Source: Marinilabilia sp. UBA5340 (lineage in GTDB: Bacteria; Bacteroidota; Bacteroidia; Bacteroidales; Marinilabiliaceae). Taken from it: DNA of 24,539 nt. Shown here piece by piece: positions 8,810 through 16,588 of the stretch; within the stretch, counting starts at the first letter, position 1; each line of letters opens with the position of its first letter. The notes under the pieces are model-generated. The model saw only the letters and a program-made list of their open reading frames with translations, did not search any database and was not told the DNA's origin. The DNA lies in the NCBI GenBank assembly GCA_002411085.1, contig DHQK01000168.1, forward strand, positions 1 through 24,539, written 5' to 3'. Position numbers and translations under genes: made by a program.

Positions 8810-9022
8810 TAAAGATTTTAGAGCTTTTTTTGAAATGCATGAAAGTGTACATTAATGGTACTTTTTCAGAGACTTTTTTTAAATTGCACCGTATGTAATG
8901 ACCTGAATTTTATCCTTCACAATTTTTTTTAAGGACATCTGAATGAATAATTGTATCAGGAAACAACATTCCCGTGGTTTCTTACGTAAGGTAGTTTTCT
9001 ATATGTTTTAATTTTATTCCGA

Positions 9023-10459
9023 ATGGATATATTTTCAACAGCTTATATTTGGGTATGGGTTCTATTGCTACTGGGTTTTTTGATTTTTATGGTTGCGATT
9101 ATCCGGCGGTATATCCAAAAGCGTGTAGAGATACTCACTGCTGAACGCCTTGCGCTTGCACTTAAAGTTAAAGAAAAGGCTCACCGAATTCAGGAACAAT
9201 ATGATTCGGATTCTATCGTTTATACTCACCAGGGGCCCAAAAAGAAATCCAGAAAATACCAGAAGGTAACAGTTTTGTTTGCAGATATTCAGGGGTTTAC
9301 AAGAATTGTGGAAGAATTGAACCCTGAGATTCTCATTGATGAGTTGGATCAGTTTTTTCTGCATTTTGATGCCCTCGTTGATAAGTATGACATAGAGAAG
9401 ATTAAAACCATTGGAGATGCCTATATGTGTGCGGGTGGTCTACCGGTTAAGAACAGCACCAATCCTGTAGAGGTTGTGCTCGCTGCCATTGAGATGCAAA
9501 ATTTCATGGATCGGATGCGCCAGATAAAAATGTTGGAGCACAAGGAGTACTGGGAATTGAGAATTGGAATTCATACAGGGCCTGTTATTTCAGGAATGGT
9601 AGGACGGAAAAAGATTTCCTTTGATATATGGGGAGATACAGTAAACATTGCTAGTCGCATGGAATCATCCGGTATTGCAGGGGAGATAAATGTGTCCGGA
9701 ACCACCTGGCAGTTGGTGAATGAATTTTTTGTGGGAGAATACCGTGGGAAGATGCCGGTGAAATATAAAGGAGAGACGGATATGTATTTTATCAAAGGCA
9801 TAAAGCCAGAACTCTCGCTGGATGGCGAAGGGAAGGAACCTAATGAGCTTTTTAGAATCCGGTTACAGCATATTCGGTTTACCGATATGGAACAGGCCGT
9901 CCTTAACCGTCTTGAGAATGAACTGCCCCGCGATCTTACCTATCATAATATGAAACATACTGTAGATGTGGTGACACAAGTTGAAATTATTGGCAGAGGA
10001 GAAGGAGTTGGCGAAGAAGAAATGCTGTTGCTTAAAACTGCTGCATTGTTTCATGATACAGGGTTTCTGGTGGATATGGAAAACCACGAGGATAACAGTA
10101 TCGAACTGGCACGTGAAGTGATGCAATTATATGGTTTTCAGAATCAACAGATAGAAGAAGTTTGCTTGTTGATAAATGTGACCAGAAAAGAGGCTGAACC
10201 CCGTAATCATCTCGAAGCAATTTTGAAAGATGCTGATTTGGATTATCTTGGCAGATCTGATTTTCTTCCTGTCTCCAATAATCTATATAACGAGTTTCAG
10301 CAATTTAACGGGAAAATGTCTCAGGAAGACTGGAATCGCAAGCAAATTAATTTTATTGCTGGGCATAAGTACTATACCAAGACAGCTAAAAATTTACGAC
10401 AAGTTAAAAAAGAAAAGCAGTTAAAAGGATTGAGGGATTCGGACAACAACGGGTCATAA
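9023..10459 (+). CDS. Membrane-anchored class III adenylate cyclase fused to an HD hydrolase-like domain
   Basis: 478 residues. One transmembrane helix (about 8-27) and a short helical linker lead into a class III cyclase catalytic domain (about 78-260). Metal-binding Asp88 (F-A-D-I-Q-G-F-T) and Asp132 (K-T-I-G-D-A-Y-M) are present. Transition-state residues Asn208 and Arg212 (V-N-I-A-S-R-M-E-S) are also there. Lys128 and Asp201 occupy the base-selecting positions as in adenylate, not guanylate, cyclases. From about 285 there is an HD-type helical domain with H308-x3-H312, His344-Asp345 (A-L-F-H-D-T-G) and an acidic D-A-D-L-D cluster at 403-407. The HD part resembles metal-dependent phosphohydrolases. 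I infer a protein that makes cAMP and may also hydrolyse a nucleotide or sense one. It stands alone, divergent from the stress-protein gene and 70 bases before bactofilin. Confidence 0.88.
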   Translation: MDIFSTAYIWVWVLLLLGFLIFMVAIIRRYIQKRVEILTAERLALALKVKEKAHRIQEQYDSDSIVYTHQGPKKKSRKYQKVTVLFADIQGFTRIVEELNPEILIDELDQFFLHFDALVDKYDIEKIKTIGDAYMCAGGLPVKNSTNPVEVVLAAIEMQNFMDRMRQIKMLEHKEYWELRIGIHTGPVISGMVGRKKISFDIWGDTVNIASRMESSGIAGEINVSGTTWQLVNEFFVGEYRGKMPVKYKGETDMYFIKGIKPELSLDGEGKEPNELFRIRLQHIRFTDMEQAVLNRLENELPRDLTYHNMKHTVDVVTQVEIIGRGEGVGEEEMLLLKTAALFHDTGFLVDMENHEDNSIELAREVMQLYGFQNQQIEEVCLLINVTRKEAEPRNHLEAILKDADLDYLGRSDFLPVSNNLYNEFQQFNGKMSQEDWNRKQINFIAGHKYYTKTAKNLRQVKKEKQLKGLRDSDNNGS

Positions 10460-10476
10460 AATTCCAATAATCTTAC

Positions 10477-10484
10477 TAAATTTG
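10477..10484 (+). promoter_or_regulatory. Possible -7 box upstream of bactofilin
   Basis: TAAATTTG matches TAnnTTTG fully and lies 46 bases before the bactofilin ATG, in the 70-base gap after the cyclase gene. The -33 region does not show TTTG, so support is partial. Confidence 0.35.
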
Positions 10485-10529
10485 TTTTAATTCCGTAAAT
10501 TGATTATTAATATTCAAATATAAAAAATC

Positions 10530-10922
10530 ATGGCAAAAAACTTTGAGCCCGAGAGCAAATTACCAAATATCATTGGTCAGGGTACCAAAATTGTTGGAGA
10601 TATTGACACCAATGGAGATATCCGGATTGATGGAAATATTGAAGGAAATGTCACCTCAAAGGGCAAGGTTGTAATTGGGTCTAATGGACTGATAAAGGGT
10701 GAAGTATTCTGCAGTAATGCTGAGCTTGCAGGCTCTCTGAACGGAAAGATTTCGGTTAGTGAATTGCTTTCTTTGAAAGCCAGTTCAAAAGTGAATGGAG
10801 ATATTAAAACCGGGAAATTGAATATTGAACCAGGTGCTATTTTTACCGGTACCTGTAATATGGGAAATCAGAGTGGAGGAAGCAGCAATGTTCAAGCTCC
10901 TCCCAAAGAAGAAAAAAAATAA
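10530..10922 (+). CDS. Bactofilin (polymer-forming cytoskeletal protein)
   Basis: 130 residues, typical for the family (formerly DUF583). The core, about residues 12-115, is a right-handed beta-helix with repeating glycine turns: I-I-G-Q-G-T-K-I-V-G-D-I, then I-D-G-N-I-E-G-N-V and V-I-G-S-N-G-L-I-K-G-E-V, followed by N-G-D-I-K-T-G-K-L-N-I. Short disordered tails flank it, the C-terminal one rich in P, K and E. Bactofilins self-assemble into membrane-associated filaments that scaffold cell-shape or envelope enzymes. The stop codon is six bases before the start of the next gene, so the two are probably co-translated. The location just upstream of the ATP synthase genes is familiar from other Bacteroidota. 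Confidence 0.93.
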   Translation: MAKNFEPESKLPNIIGQGTKIVGDIDTNGDIRIDGNIEGNVTSKGKVVIGSNGLIKGEVFCSNAELAGSLNGKISVSELLSLKASSKVNGDIKTGKLNIEPGAIFTGTCNMGNQSGGSSNVQAPPKEEKK

Positions 10923-10928
10923 AAGTTT

Positions 10929-11318
10929 ATGGGAGCTATCCTGTATAAAGCGTTGCTCTTAAAGGAGATTTTTTACGGCCTGCTGTTCAAAGGGGTAGCA
11001 GGCCTTATTGTTTATATCGAAGCCAGCCACATTCCCCGTAGCTGGATTTATCTTGCGATCATTATTGTTGCCTCCTTTCCGGTTTCTACTTATATTCTTA
11101 ATCAAATACGGCATCAATGGGATCAAAGTACCGGATTGGCCTATATTGTATTGTCTTTTGTAAAAATGTTGGCCATTCCCCTGTTGATTATTTTGTTTTT
11201 TGAGAAGGATCACGAACATATCGAAGCCTATGTGATTCCGCTTATAGTGGCCTATTTGACTTTATTGGTGGTTGACACTAAATGGAAAATAAAGTGGTTG
11301 TTTCACAAAAAATATTGA
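10929..11318 (+). CDS. Small four-helix membrane protein preceding the ATP synthase genes (DUF6168-like)
   Basis: 129 residues with four predicted transmembrane stretches (about 14-28, 38-58, 70-87, 98-115) and a basic end, W-K-I-K-W-L-F-H-K-K-Y. It occupies the position where many bacteria keep an ATP synthase assembly or ion-supply protein (AtpI/AtpZ), and its helix number is like AtpI. I cannot see a clear AtpI signature, so equivalence is inference from place and topology. It resembles the small hydrophobic proteins annotated DUF6168 in Bacteroidota. It is coupled to bactofilin by a six-base gap and separated from atpB by 401 bases. Confidence 0.75.
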   Translation: MGAILYKALLLKEIFYGLLFKGVAGLIVYIEASHIPRSWIYLAIIIVASFPVSTYILNQIRHQWDQSTGLAYIVLSFVKMLAIPLLIILFFEKDHEHIEAYVIPLIVAYLTLLVVDTKWKIKWLFHKKY

Positions 11319-11719
11319 CTAACTGAAAGCTATAAAGGATTGGGTTTTGAGTTTATATTGAGCCTGTTGAAGAATCTGATTTAGAATTTACAGATGTTTC
11401 GACTACGAAAAACATGGCATATTTGATACTTTTGAGACAACTTCACTTTTGGAATACAAAAGTAATTAAGGGTTAAATGCGAAACAGGTTTCTTGATGAC
11501 ATAGTTAGAAGCGGATATTGGATCTAATACTTTACCTGCTATGATGAAAAGTGTCGTTAATTCAAAGGTTTTGTCCTCAAATAGTTAAAATATCTTTTTT
11601 TGTTTGAAACCTCCTGTTTGCTAATTTCGTATAGCATTAGGAAATGCACTTATGTGCAATCATTGAATGCATTGCAGTACGTATTTACCTCGAAAGTTTT
11701 TATCTAAATTATTACCATT
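11319..11719. other. 401-base gene-free leader upstream of atpB
   Basis: I translated the plus-strand frames and found only short broken open runs, the longest about 40 codons ending in K-V-I-K-G-stop near 11475. None resembles AtpZ, AtpI or any other family I know. The stretch is AT-rich and ends with the likely atp promoter (11599-11629) and an approximately 85-base leader. The first 280 bases hold nothing I can identify. Confidence 0.6.
11599..11629 (+). promoter_or_regulatory. atpB: Bacteroidota-type promoter for the atpBEFHAG operon
   Basis: TTTG at 11599-11602 is followed by a 19-base spacer and TAATTTCG at 11622-11629. This matches the Bacteroidota primary-sigma pattern (TTTG, 19-21 bases, TAnnTTTG) with one mismatch in the -7 box. 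Transcription would begin near 11636, leaving a leader of about 85 bases before the atpB start. It is the best-spaced promoter in the window and the only one I see ahead of the six-gene run. Confidence 0.5.
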
Positions 11720-12787
11720 TTGAAAAGATTTGTACTGATATTTTTTCTGTTATTAAGCGGATTTGCTGTGCAGGCCGAGGAGCAATCTTCCGGCGAAGGG
11801 GAGGTGGATGCATTTGGCTTAATCATGGAACACATCAGTGATGCACATCAATGGCATGTGATTGATTATACCAATAGTCGGGGAATTCATGTACATATTA
11901 ACATGCCGCTTCCTGTTATTTTGTGGTACAATAATTCATTGTGGTTTTTTTCTTCCGGACATTTTTATCATGAACAAGGACCGCAGCAGTTAGGAAATGA
12001 CTATGTGGTATTGCACGATGAGCATTTTTATATCACAGATGCCAGTGGAACCATTCATACCGATAGTTCAGGAAATATCGCAAATGTATCGCCAATGGAT
12101 TTTTCCATCACCAAGAATGTGGCAAGTATGTTGCTTTCAATGGCTTTGCTCCTGATGCTGTTTTTATCGGCCGGTAAAGCTTACGCCCGCCGGGGTATTG
12201 CTCCCCCCCGTGGGATCAATGCGGTATTGGAACCTCTTATTTTATTTGTCAGAGATGATATTGCCCGAAGTCAGATTTCCAAAGATAAAGCAGATAAGTT
12301 TGTACCTTTTTTGCTAACCCTCTTCTTCTTTATCTGGATTAATAACCTGCTTGGCATTATTCCCTTTTTCCCCGGAGGAAGTAATTTATCCGGAAATATT
12401 AGTTTTACCGCAACTCTTGCTGTTTTTGCCTTTTTAGCGATTAATGTTTTCGCCGTTAAGGATTACTGGAAACACATATTTTTGGCTCCGGGAATGCCAT
12501 TCCCAATTAAGCTGTTGCTGGTTCCGCTTGAGTTGATCGGGATATTCACCAAACCTTTTGCTTTGATGATTCGTCTGTTTGCCAATATTACTGCCGGACA
12601 TATTATTATTCTTAGTTTGATTTCAATCATATTCATAATTAAGTCTATATATATTGCACCTGTTTCAATTTTGTTATCTTTAGTAATGTTTATGCTTGAG
12701 TTGCTTGTAGCTGTACTTCAGGCTTATATTTTTACATTACTTACCGCGCTTTTTATTGGATTGAGTACAACAAAAACAGAACACTAA
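11720..12787 (+). CDS. atpB: F0F1 ATP synthase subunit a
   Basis: 355 residues, long compared with about 271 in E. coli but typical for Bacteroidota. The extra length is a signal peptide (M-K-R-F-V-L-I-F-F-L-L-L) plus an approximately 110-residue exported, His- and aromatic-rich segment before the first core helix. The core forms the proton half-channels against the c-ring. The essential arginine is Arg285 in M-I-R-L-F-A-N-I, with supporting Glu271 and Gln334 (Q-A-Y-I-F-T-L-L). The start is TTG: a stop codon lies five codons upstream in frame (11705-11707), no ATG or GTG lies between, and the signal peptide begins exactly here. There is no clear Shine-Dalgarno. First gene of the atp run; 18 bases before the preferred atpE start. 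Confidence 0.95.
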   Translation: MKRFVLIFFLLLSGFAVQAEEQSSGEGEVDAFGLIMEHISDAHQWHVIDYTNSRGIHVHINMPLPVILWYNNSLWFFSSGHFYHEQGPQQLGNDYVVLHDEHFYITDASGTIHTDSSGNIANVSPMDFSITKNVASMLLSMALLLMLFLSAGKAYARRGIAPPRGINAVLEPLILFVRDDIARSQISKDKADKFVPFLLTLFFFIWINNLLGIIPFFPGGSNLSGNISFTATLAVFAFLAINVFAVKDYWKHIFLAPGMPFPIKLLLVPLELIGIFTKPFALMIRLFANITAGHIIILSLISIIFIIKSIYIAPVSILLSLVMFMLELLVAVLQAYIFTLLTALFIGLSTTKTEH

Positions 12788-12805
12788 CAAATAAATTTGA
12801 AAAAT

Positions 12806-13015
12806 ATGGAAGCTATTTCTTTCACAGCAGTAGGACTGGGATTAATCGTATTAGGTGCAGGTCTTGGAATTGGAAAGATCGGACAATCGGCAATTGAAGC
12901 CATGAGCCGTCAGCCCGAAATGAGTTCAAAGATTCAGACCGCGATGATTGTGGCTGCAGCACTTATTGAAGGTGTTTCGCTTTTTGCCATTGTGGTAGCC
13001 TGGTTGGTTGACTAA
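12806..13015 (+). CDS. atpE: F0F1 ATP synthase subunit c
   Basis: 69 residues from the ATG at 12806; a TTG three codons earlier is also open but would add only an unlikely M-K-N. Two transmembrane helices form the usual hairpin joined by the polar loop R-Q-P-E (residues 35-38). The ion-carrying carboxylate is Glu55 in A-L-I-E-G-V-S. The residue after it is Gly rather than the Ser/Thr of sodium-type rings, which favours protons. Copies assemble into the rotor ring. It lies between atpB and atpF in the standard order. Confidence 0.96.
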   Translation: MEAISFTAVGLGLIVLGAGLGIGKIGQSAIEAMSRQPEMSSKIQTAMIVAAALIEGVSLFAIVVAWLVD

Positions 13016-13053
13016 ACAGAAATCCTCATTGGGTATTATCCAAATTTTGATTT

Positions 13054-13548
13054 ATGGAACTATTGACTCCCAGTCCCGGATTAATATTCTGGACAACACT
13101 TACATTTGTAATACTTCTGGTAGTTTTGCGCAAATATGCGTGGCCGTCTGTATTAAGGGCATTAAAAGTGCGAGAAGAAACTATTTCTTTTGCGCTTGAA
13201 GATGCTAAGCATGCAAAGGAGGAAGTAGAGATGATGGAACAGAAAAGACGGAAAATTACTGAAGAGGCACGCAAGGAAAGAGATCTCATTTTGAAAGAAG
13301 CCCGCCAAATGAAAAGCGAAATTGTTGAGGAGGCTCAAAAAGCGGCACGTGAGGAAACGGGAAGAATGGTTGAAAAAGCCAGCAGGGACATCGAAAAGCA
13401 AAGGAAAGATGCTATGTTGGAAATTCGGGAAACCATTGGCCGTCTTTCTGTGGAGATTGCTGAAAAAATCCTGAAAGAAGAGCTTAGCGGCGATGAGAAG
13501 CAAAAGAAAGTAATCAACAAATATCTCAACGAGATGAATTTAAACTAA
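13054..13548 (+). CDS. atpF: F0F1 ATP synthase subunit b
   Basis: 164 residues. One N-terminal membrane helix (about 9-26, L-I-F-W-T-T-L-T-F-V-I) is followed by a basic R-K-Y-A-W-P motif and then a long, highly charged helix rich in K, E and R through about residue 140. This is the peripheral stalk that holds F1 against rotation and binds subunit delta. Length and layout match family norms. It sits 38 bases after atpE and six bases before atpH. There is only one b-type gene, so a b2 homodimer is expected. Confidence 0.95.
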   Translation: MELLTPSPGLIFWTTLTFVILLVVLRKYAWPSVLRALKVREETISFALEDAKHAKEEVEMMEQKRRKITEEARKERDLILKEARQMKSEIVEEAQKAAREETGRMVEKASRDIEKQRKDAMLEIRETIGRLSVEIAEKILKEELSGDEKQKKVINKYLNEMNLN

Positions 13549-13554
13549 TCCGGA

Positions 13555-14091
13555 ATGAACAGAGGGCCCATTACAGTAAGATATGCTACTGCTCTTTTCG
13601 AGACCGGGAGGGAGAAGGGCGTATTGGATCGTTTCTTCAAGGATGCCGGACTTTTGACGGAACATTGTCTTAGTGTAAAGGATTTTTGTGTATTCCTGAA
13701 TAATCCTGTCATTAAAGCCAGCCGAAAAAAAGAAGTGCTGAAAAAAGTGCTTGGTAATGAACAACACCCTTTGATGATAAGGTTTATTGAGATGGTGATC
13801 GACAAAAACCGGGAGTTCCTTCTTGCCGATATTATCCGTTATTTTAAAGACCTTTACAAAAAGCACAAAGATATACGGAGTGTTCAATTGATTACTGCTG
13901 TATCCTTTGATCAGGATTACCTGAACGATATCCGGAATTATCTGGAACAGGAATTTAAATCTCCCATTGAAATGGAGGTAAAAGTGAAACCAGAGATTAT
14001 CGGAGGAATCGTTTTAGTGGTTGACGATAAGATTGTTGATAATAGTATTGCGCATCAGATCAGAATATTGAAGAAGAAAATTGTGAGTTAA
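13555..14091 (+). CDS. atpH: F0F1 ATP synthase subunit delta (OSCP)
   Basis: 178 residues, the family size. The N-terminal helical bundle begins I-T-V-R-Y-A-T-A-L-F-E, the classic Y-A-x-A-L start of delta/OSCP. The C-terminal domain has P-E-I-I-G-G-I-V-L-V-V-D-D-K-I-V-D-N-S-I, the conserved G-G-x-x-x-x-x-D-x-x-x-D-x-S signature. The protein joins the top of F1 (alpha subunits) to subunit b. It is six bases after atpF and 12 bases before atpA. Confidence 0.96.
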   Translation: MNRGPITVRYATALFETGREKGVLDRFFKDAGLLTEHCLSVKDFCVFLNNPVIKASRKKEVLKKVLGNEQHPLMIRFIEMVIDKNREFLLADIIRYFKDLYKKHKDIRSVQLITAVSFDQDYLNDIRNYLEQEFKSPIEMEVKVKPEIIGGIVLVVDDKIVDNSIAHQIRILKKKIVS

Positions 14092-14103
14092 AATAGAACC
14101 TGT

Positions 14104-15693
14104 ATGGAACAAATTCGTCCATCGGAAGTTTCCGAATTATTGAAAAAAGAAATTGAAGGATTTCAATCAGCCACCGAACTGGAAGAAGTGGGCACTGTGT
14201 TGCAGGTCGGCGACGGAATTGCACGGGTATATGGGCTTTCCAATGCTCAGTCTAATGAGCTGGTAGAGTTCGACAATTGTATGGGGGTAGTGCTTAATCT
14301 CGAAGCTGATAGTGTGGGGGTGGTACTCTTTGGCGATTCCCATCTTGTGAGCGAAGGTGATGTGGTAAGACGTACAGGACGAATTGCTTCCATAAAAGTG
14401 GGGGAAAGCATGGTGGGCCGTGTGCTCAATACACTGGGCGAACCTATTGACGGTAAAGGTTCTCTGGGCAGCTCCCTGTATGAGATGCCGATAGAAAGAA
14501 AAGCGCCGGAGGTGATTTTTAGGCAGCCGGTGAAAGAACCATTGCAAACAGGACTGAAAGCCATTGACGCCATGACACCTATAGGTAGAGGTCAGAGGGA
14601 GTTAATTATTGGTGACCGTCAGACCGGAAAGACTGCCATCGCATTGGATACCATTCTTAATCAAAAGTCTTTTTATGAAGCCGGAAATCCGGTTTATTGT
14701 ATTTATGTGGCCATTGGGCAGAAAGGGTCGACAGTTGCCCAGATTGTGAATACCCTTCAGAAACACGGAGCCATGGATTATACCATTGTGGTATCCGCCA
14801 GTGCTGCTGATCCTGCTGCAATGCAGTTCTATGCTCCGTTTGCCGGAACTGCTATAGGTGAATTTTTCCGTGATACCGGTCGGCATGCATTGATTATCTA
14901 TGATGATCTTTCCAAGCAGTCGGTTTCCTATCGTGAAGTTTCTCTGCTATTGCGAAGGCCTCCGGGACGTGAGGCTTTCCCAGGCGATATCTTTTACCTT
15001 CACTCCAGATTGCTGGAGCGTGCTGCCAAGATCATTGAATCGGACAAAGTAGCCGCAAAAATGAATGACATCCCCGAGTCGATCAAAGGAATGGTTAAAG
15101 GTGGAGGAACCCTTACTGCTCTCCCTATTATTGAAACACAGGCAGGTGATGTTTCTGCATACATTCCCACCAACGTGATTTCTATTACTGACGGGCAGAT
15201 ATTTCTGGAGAACAATTTGTTTAATGCCGGTGTAAGACCGGCCATCAACGTGGGGATTTCTGTTTCACGGGTTGGGGGTAATGCTCAGATTAAACCCATG
15301 AAAAAGGTAGCCGGAACCCTGAAGCTGGATCAGGCCCAGTACCGGGAATTGGAAGCATTCTCAAAGTTTGGTTCCGATCTGGATCCCGCGACCATGGCTG
15401 TTTTGGACAAAGGAAGGAAAAATGTTGAGTTGCTGAAACAGGCACAATATCAGCCGGTACCTGTAGAGGAACAGGTTGCCATTATCTATTGTGGTACCCG
15501 GGGGCTGCTGAAAGATGTTCCGATGGACAAGGTCAAGGAGTTTGAACGTGAATTTATTGAAACTCTTGAGGTAAGACATAATGAGGTGCTGAAAGGTATT
15601 TTGGAAGGAAGGCTTGATGATGAGATAACCGGAAAAATTGAAAAAGTTGCACTTGATGTGGCCGCTCATTTTAATGTTGAAGAGGAAGAATAG
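14104..15693 (+). CDS. atpA: F0F1 ATP synthase subunit alpha
   Basis: 529 residues, slightly longer than the roughly 510 average. N-terminal beta-barrel with V-G-D-G-I-A-R-V-Y-G-L, then the nucleotide-binding domain with a P-loop G-D-R-Q-T-G-K-T at 170-177. The alpha-specific I-S-V-S-R-V-G-G-N-A-Q segment supplies the arginine that reaches into the beta catalytic site. Alpha subunits carry the non-catalytic nucleotide sites of the F1 hexamer. The partner beta subunit gene is not in this window. It is followed seven bases later by atpG. Confidence 0.98.
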   Translation: MEQIRPSEVSELLKKEIEGFQSATELEEVGTVLQVGDGIARVYGLSNAQSNELVEFDNCMGVVLNLEADSVGVVLFGDSHLVSEGDVVRRTGRIASIKVGESMVGRVLNTLGEPIDGKGSLGSSLYEMPIERKAPEVIFRQPVKEPLQTGLKAIDAMTPIGRGQRELIIGDRQTGKTAIALDTILNQKSFYEAGNPVYCIYVAIGQKGSTVAQIVNTLQKHGAMDYTIVVSASAADPAAMQFYAPFAGTAIGEFFRDTGRHALIIYDDLSKQSVSYREVSLLLRRPPGREAFPGDIFYLHSRLLERAAKIIESDKVAAKMNDIPESIKGMVKGGGTLTALPIIETQAGDVSAYIPTNVISITDGQIFLENNLFNAGVRPAINVGISVSRVGGNAQIKPMKKVAGTLKLDQAQYRELEAFSKFGSDLDPATMAVLDKGRKNVELLKQAQYQPVPVEEQVAIIYCGTRGLLKDVPMDKVKEFEREFIETLEVRHNEVLKGILEGRLDDEITGKIEKVALDVAAHFNVEEEE

Positions 15694-15700
15694 ACCTTAA

Positions 15701-16576
15701 ATGGGAAACTTAAAAGACATTCGCACACGTATCGGTGCCATCAAAACCACCAGACAGGTAACCAGTGCCATGAAAATGGTCTCTGCGGCCCGACTTAAAA
15801 AGGCCCAGGATGATGTGGATCACATCCGGCCCTACAGTTCGCACCTGCTGGGAATCATTAATGATATGGTTTCGGCCCACGACGATGTGAAAATCAATTA
15901 TACCACACCTGGCAAAGGTGATAAAGTGGTGTTGTGGGTTATTGCATCCAACCGGGGGCTTTGTGGTGGTTTTAATGCCAATGTTGTCAAAGCCGTTCAA
16001 CAGTTGCTGAAAACCGAACTTAAAGAAGATTACCGGAGTGGGAATCTCGAAATAAGAGTGTTGGGCAAACAAGCCTGGAAAATGTTACGGGCCCGAAATA
16101 TTATCCCCCATATTCGTGAAGAAGGCCAATTGGTGAATCCTTCTTTTGAGAAAATAGCCATGTTGGCCGAAGAGTTATTGTTTGAATATGATTTAGGGAT
16201 TCTCAAAAGGTCTGTTGTAGTTTATAATGAATTTATTAATGCAGCCGTTCAGCAGGTGCAGGTTCAACAATTTTTGCCTATTGCAATTCCTGAAGTAAAG
16301 CGCGACAAGCCTATCTCGAAATATATCTTGGAACCTGACCGGCAAACTATTGTAAATGAATTGATGCCCAAGACATTAAGATCTTTATTCTACCAGGTAG
16401 TGTTGGAGTCTATTGCTTCTGAACATGGAGCCCGCATGACCTCTATGCATAAAGCCACGGACAATGCGACCGATTTGATCAAAGACCTTCAATTGTCCTA
16501 CAACAAAGCCCGCCAGTCCGCCATTACCAACGAACTGATGGAAATAACCTCCGGGGCAGAAGCCTTAAAAAAATAA
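15701..16576 (+). CDS. atpG: F0F1 ATP synthase subunit gamma
   Basis: 291 residues, the standard size. The N-terminal helix carries M-K-M-V-S-A-A-R-L-K-K-A (about 24-35), and the central domain has S-N-R-G-L-C-G-G-F-N (83-92). The C-terminal helix has E-H-G-A-R-M-T-S-M-H-K-A-T-D-N-A. These two helices form the coiled-coil shaft that turns inside the alpha/beta hexamer. Last gene of the run; atpD and atpC do not follow. Instead a sirtuin gene converges, with only 12 bases between the two stop codons. Confidence 0.97.
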   Translation: MGNLKDIRTRIGAIKTTRQVTSAMKMVSAARLKKAQDDVDHIRPYSSHLLGIINDMVSAHDDVKINYTTPGKGDKVVLWVIASNRGLCGGFNANVVKAVQQLLKTELKEDYRSGNLEIRVLGKQAWKMLRARNIIPHIREEGQLVNPSFEKIAMLAEELLFEYDLGILKRSVVVYNEFINAAVQQVQVQQFLPIAIPEVKRDKPISKYILEPDRQTIVNELMPKTLRSLFYQVVLESIASEHGARMTSMHKATDNATDLIKDLQLSYNKARQSAITNELMEITSGAEALKK

Positions 16577-16588
16577 AAGGTCTGTTTA

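Noticed and set aside
11319..11598. Possible remnant of atpZ/atpI or another small gene before atpB
   Set aside because: Translation of the plus-strand frames gives short interrupted runs with no hydrophobic hairpin like AtpZ.
11644..11841. Open frame starting in the atpB leader and overlapping atpB out of frame
   Set aside because: It begins just downstream of the likely promoter but overlaps the signal-peptide region of atpB, and its sequence resembles nothing.
12797..12805. TTG start of atpE three codons upstream of the ATG
   Set aside because: The ATG at 12806 gives the usual short N-terminus of subunit c; the added M-K-N has no support.
13162..13503. Minus-strand open frame of 113 codons opposite atpF
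   Set aside because: The composition (Phe, Leu, Ser) is what the reverse of a Lys/Glu-rich coiled coil gives; atpF is certain.
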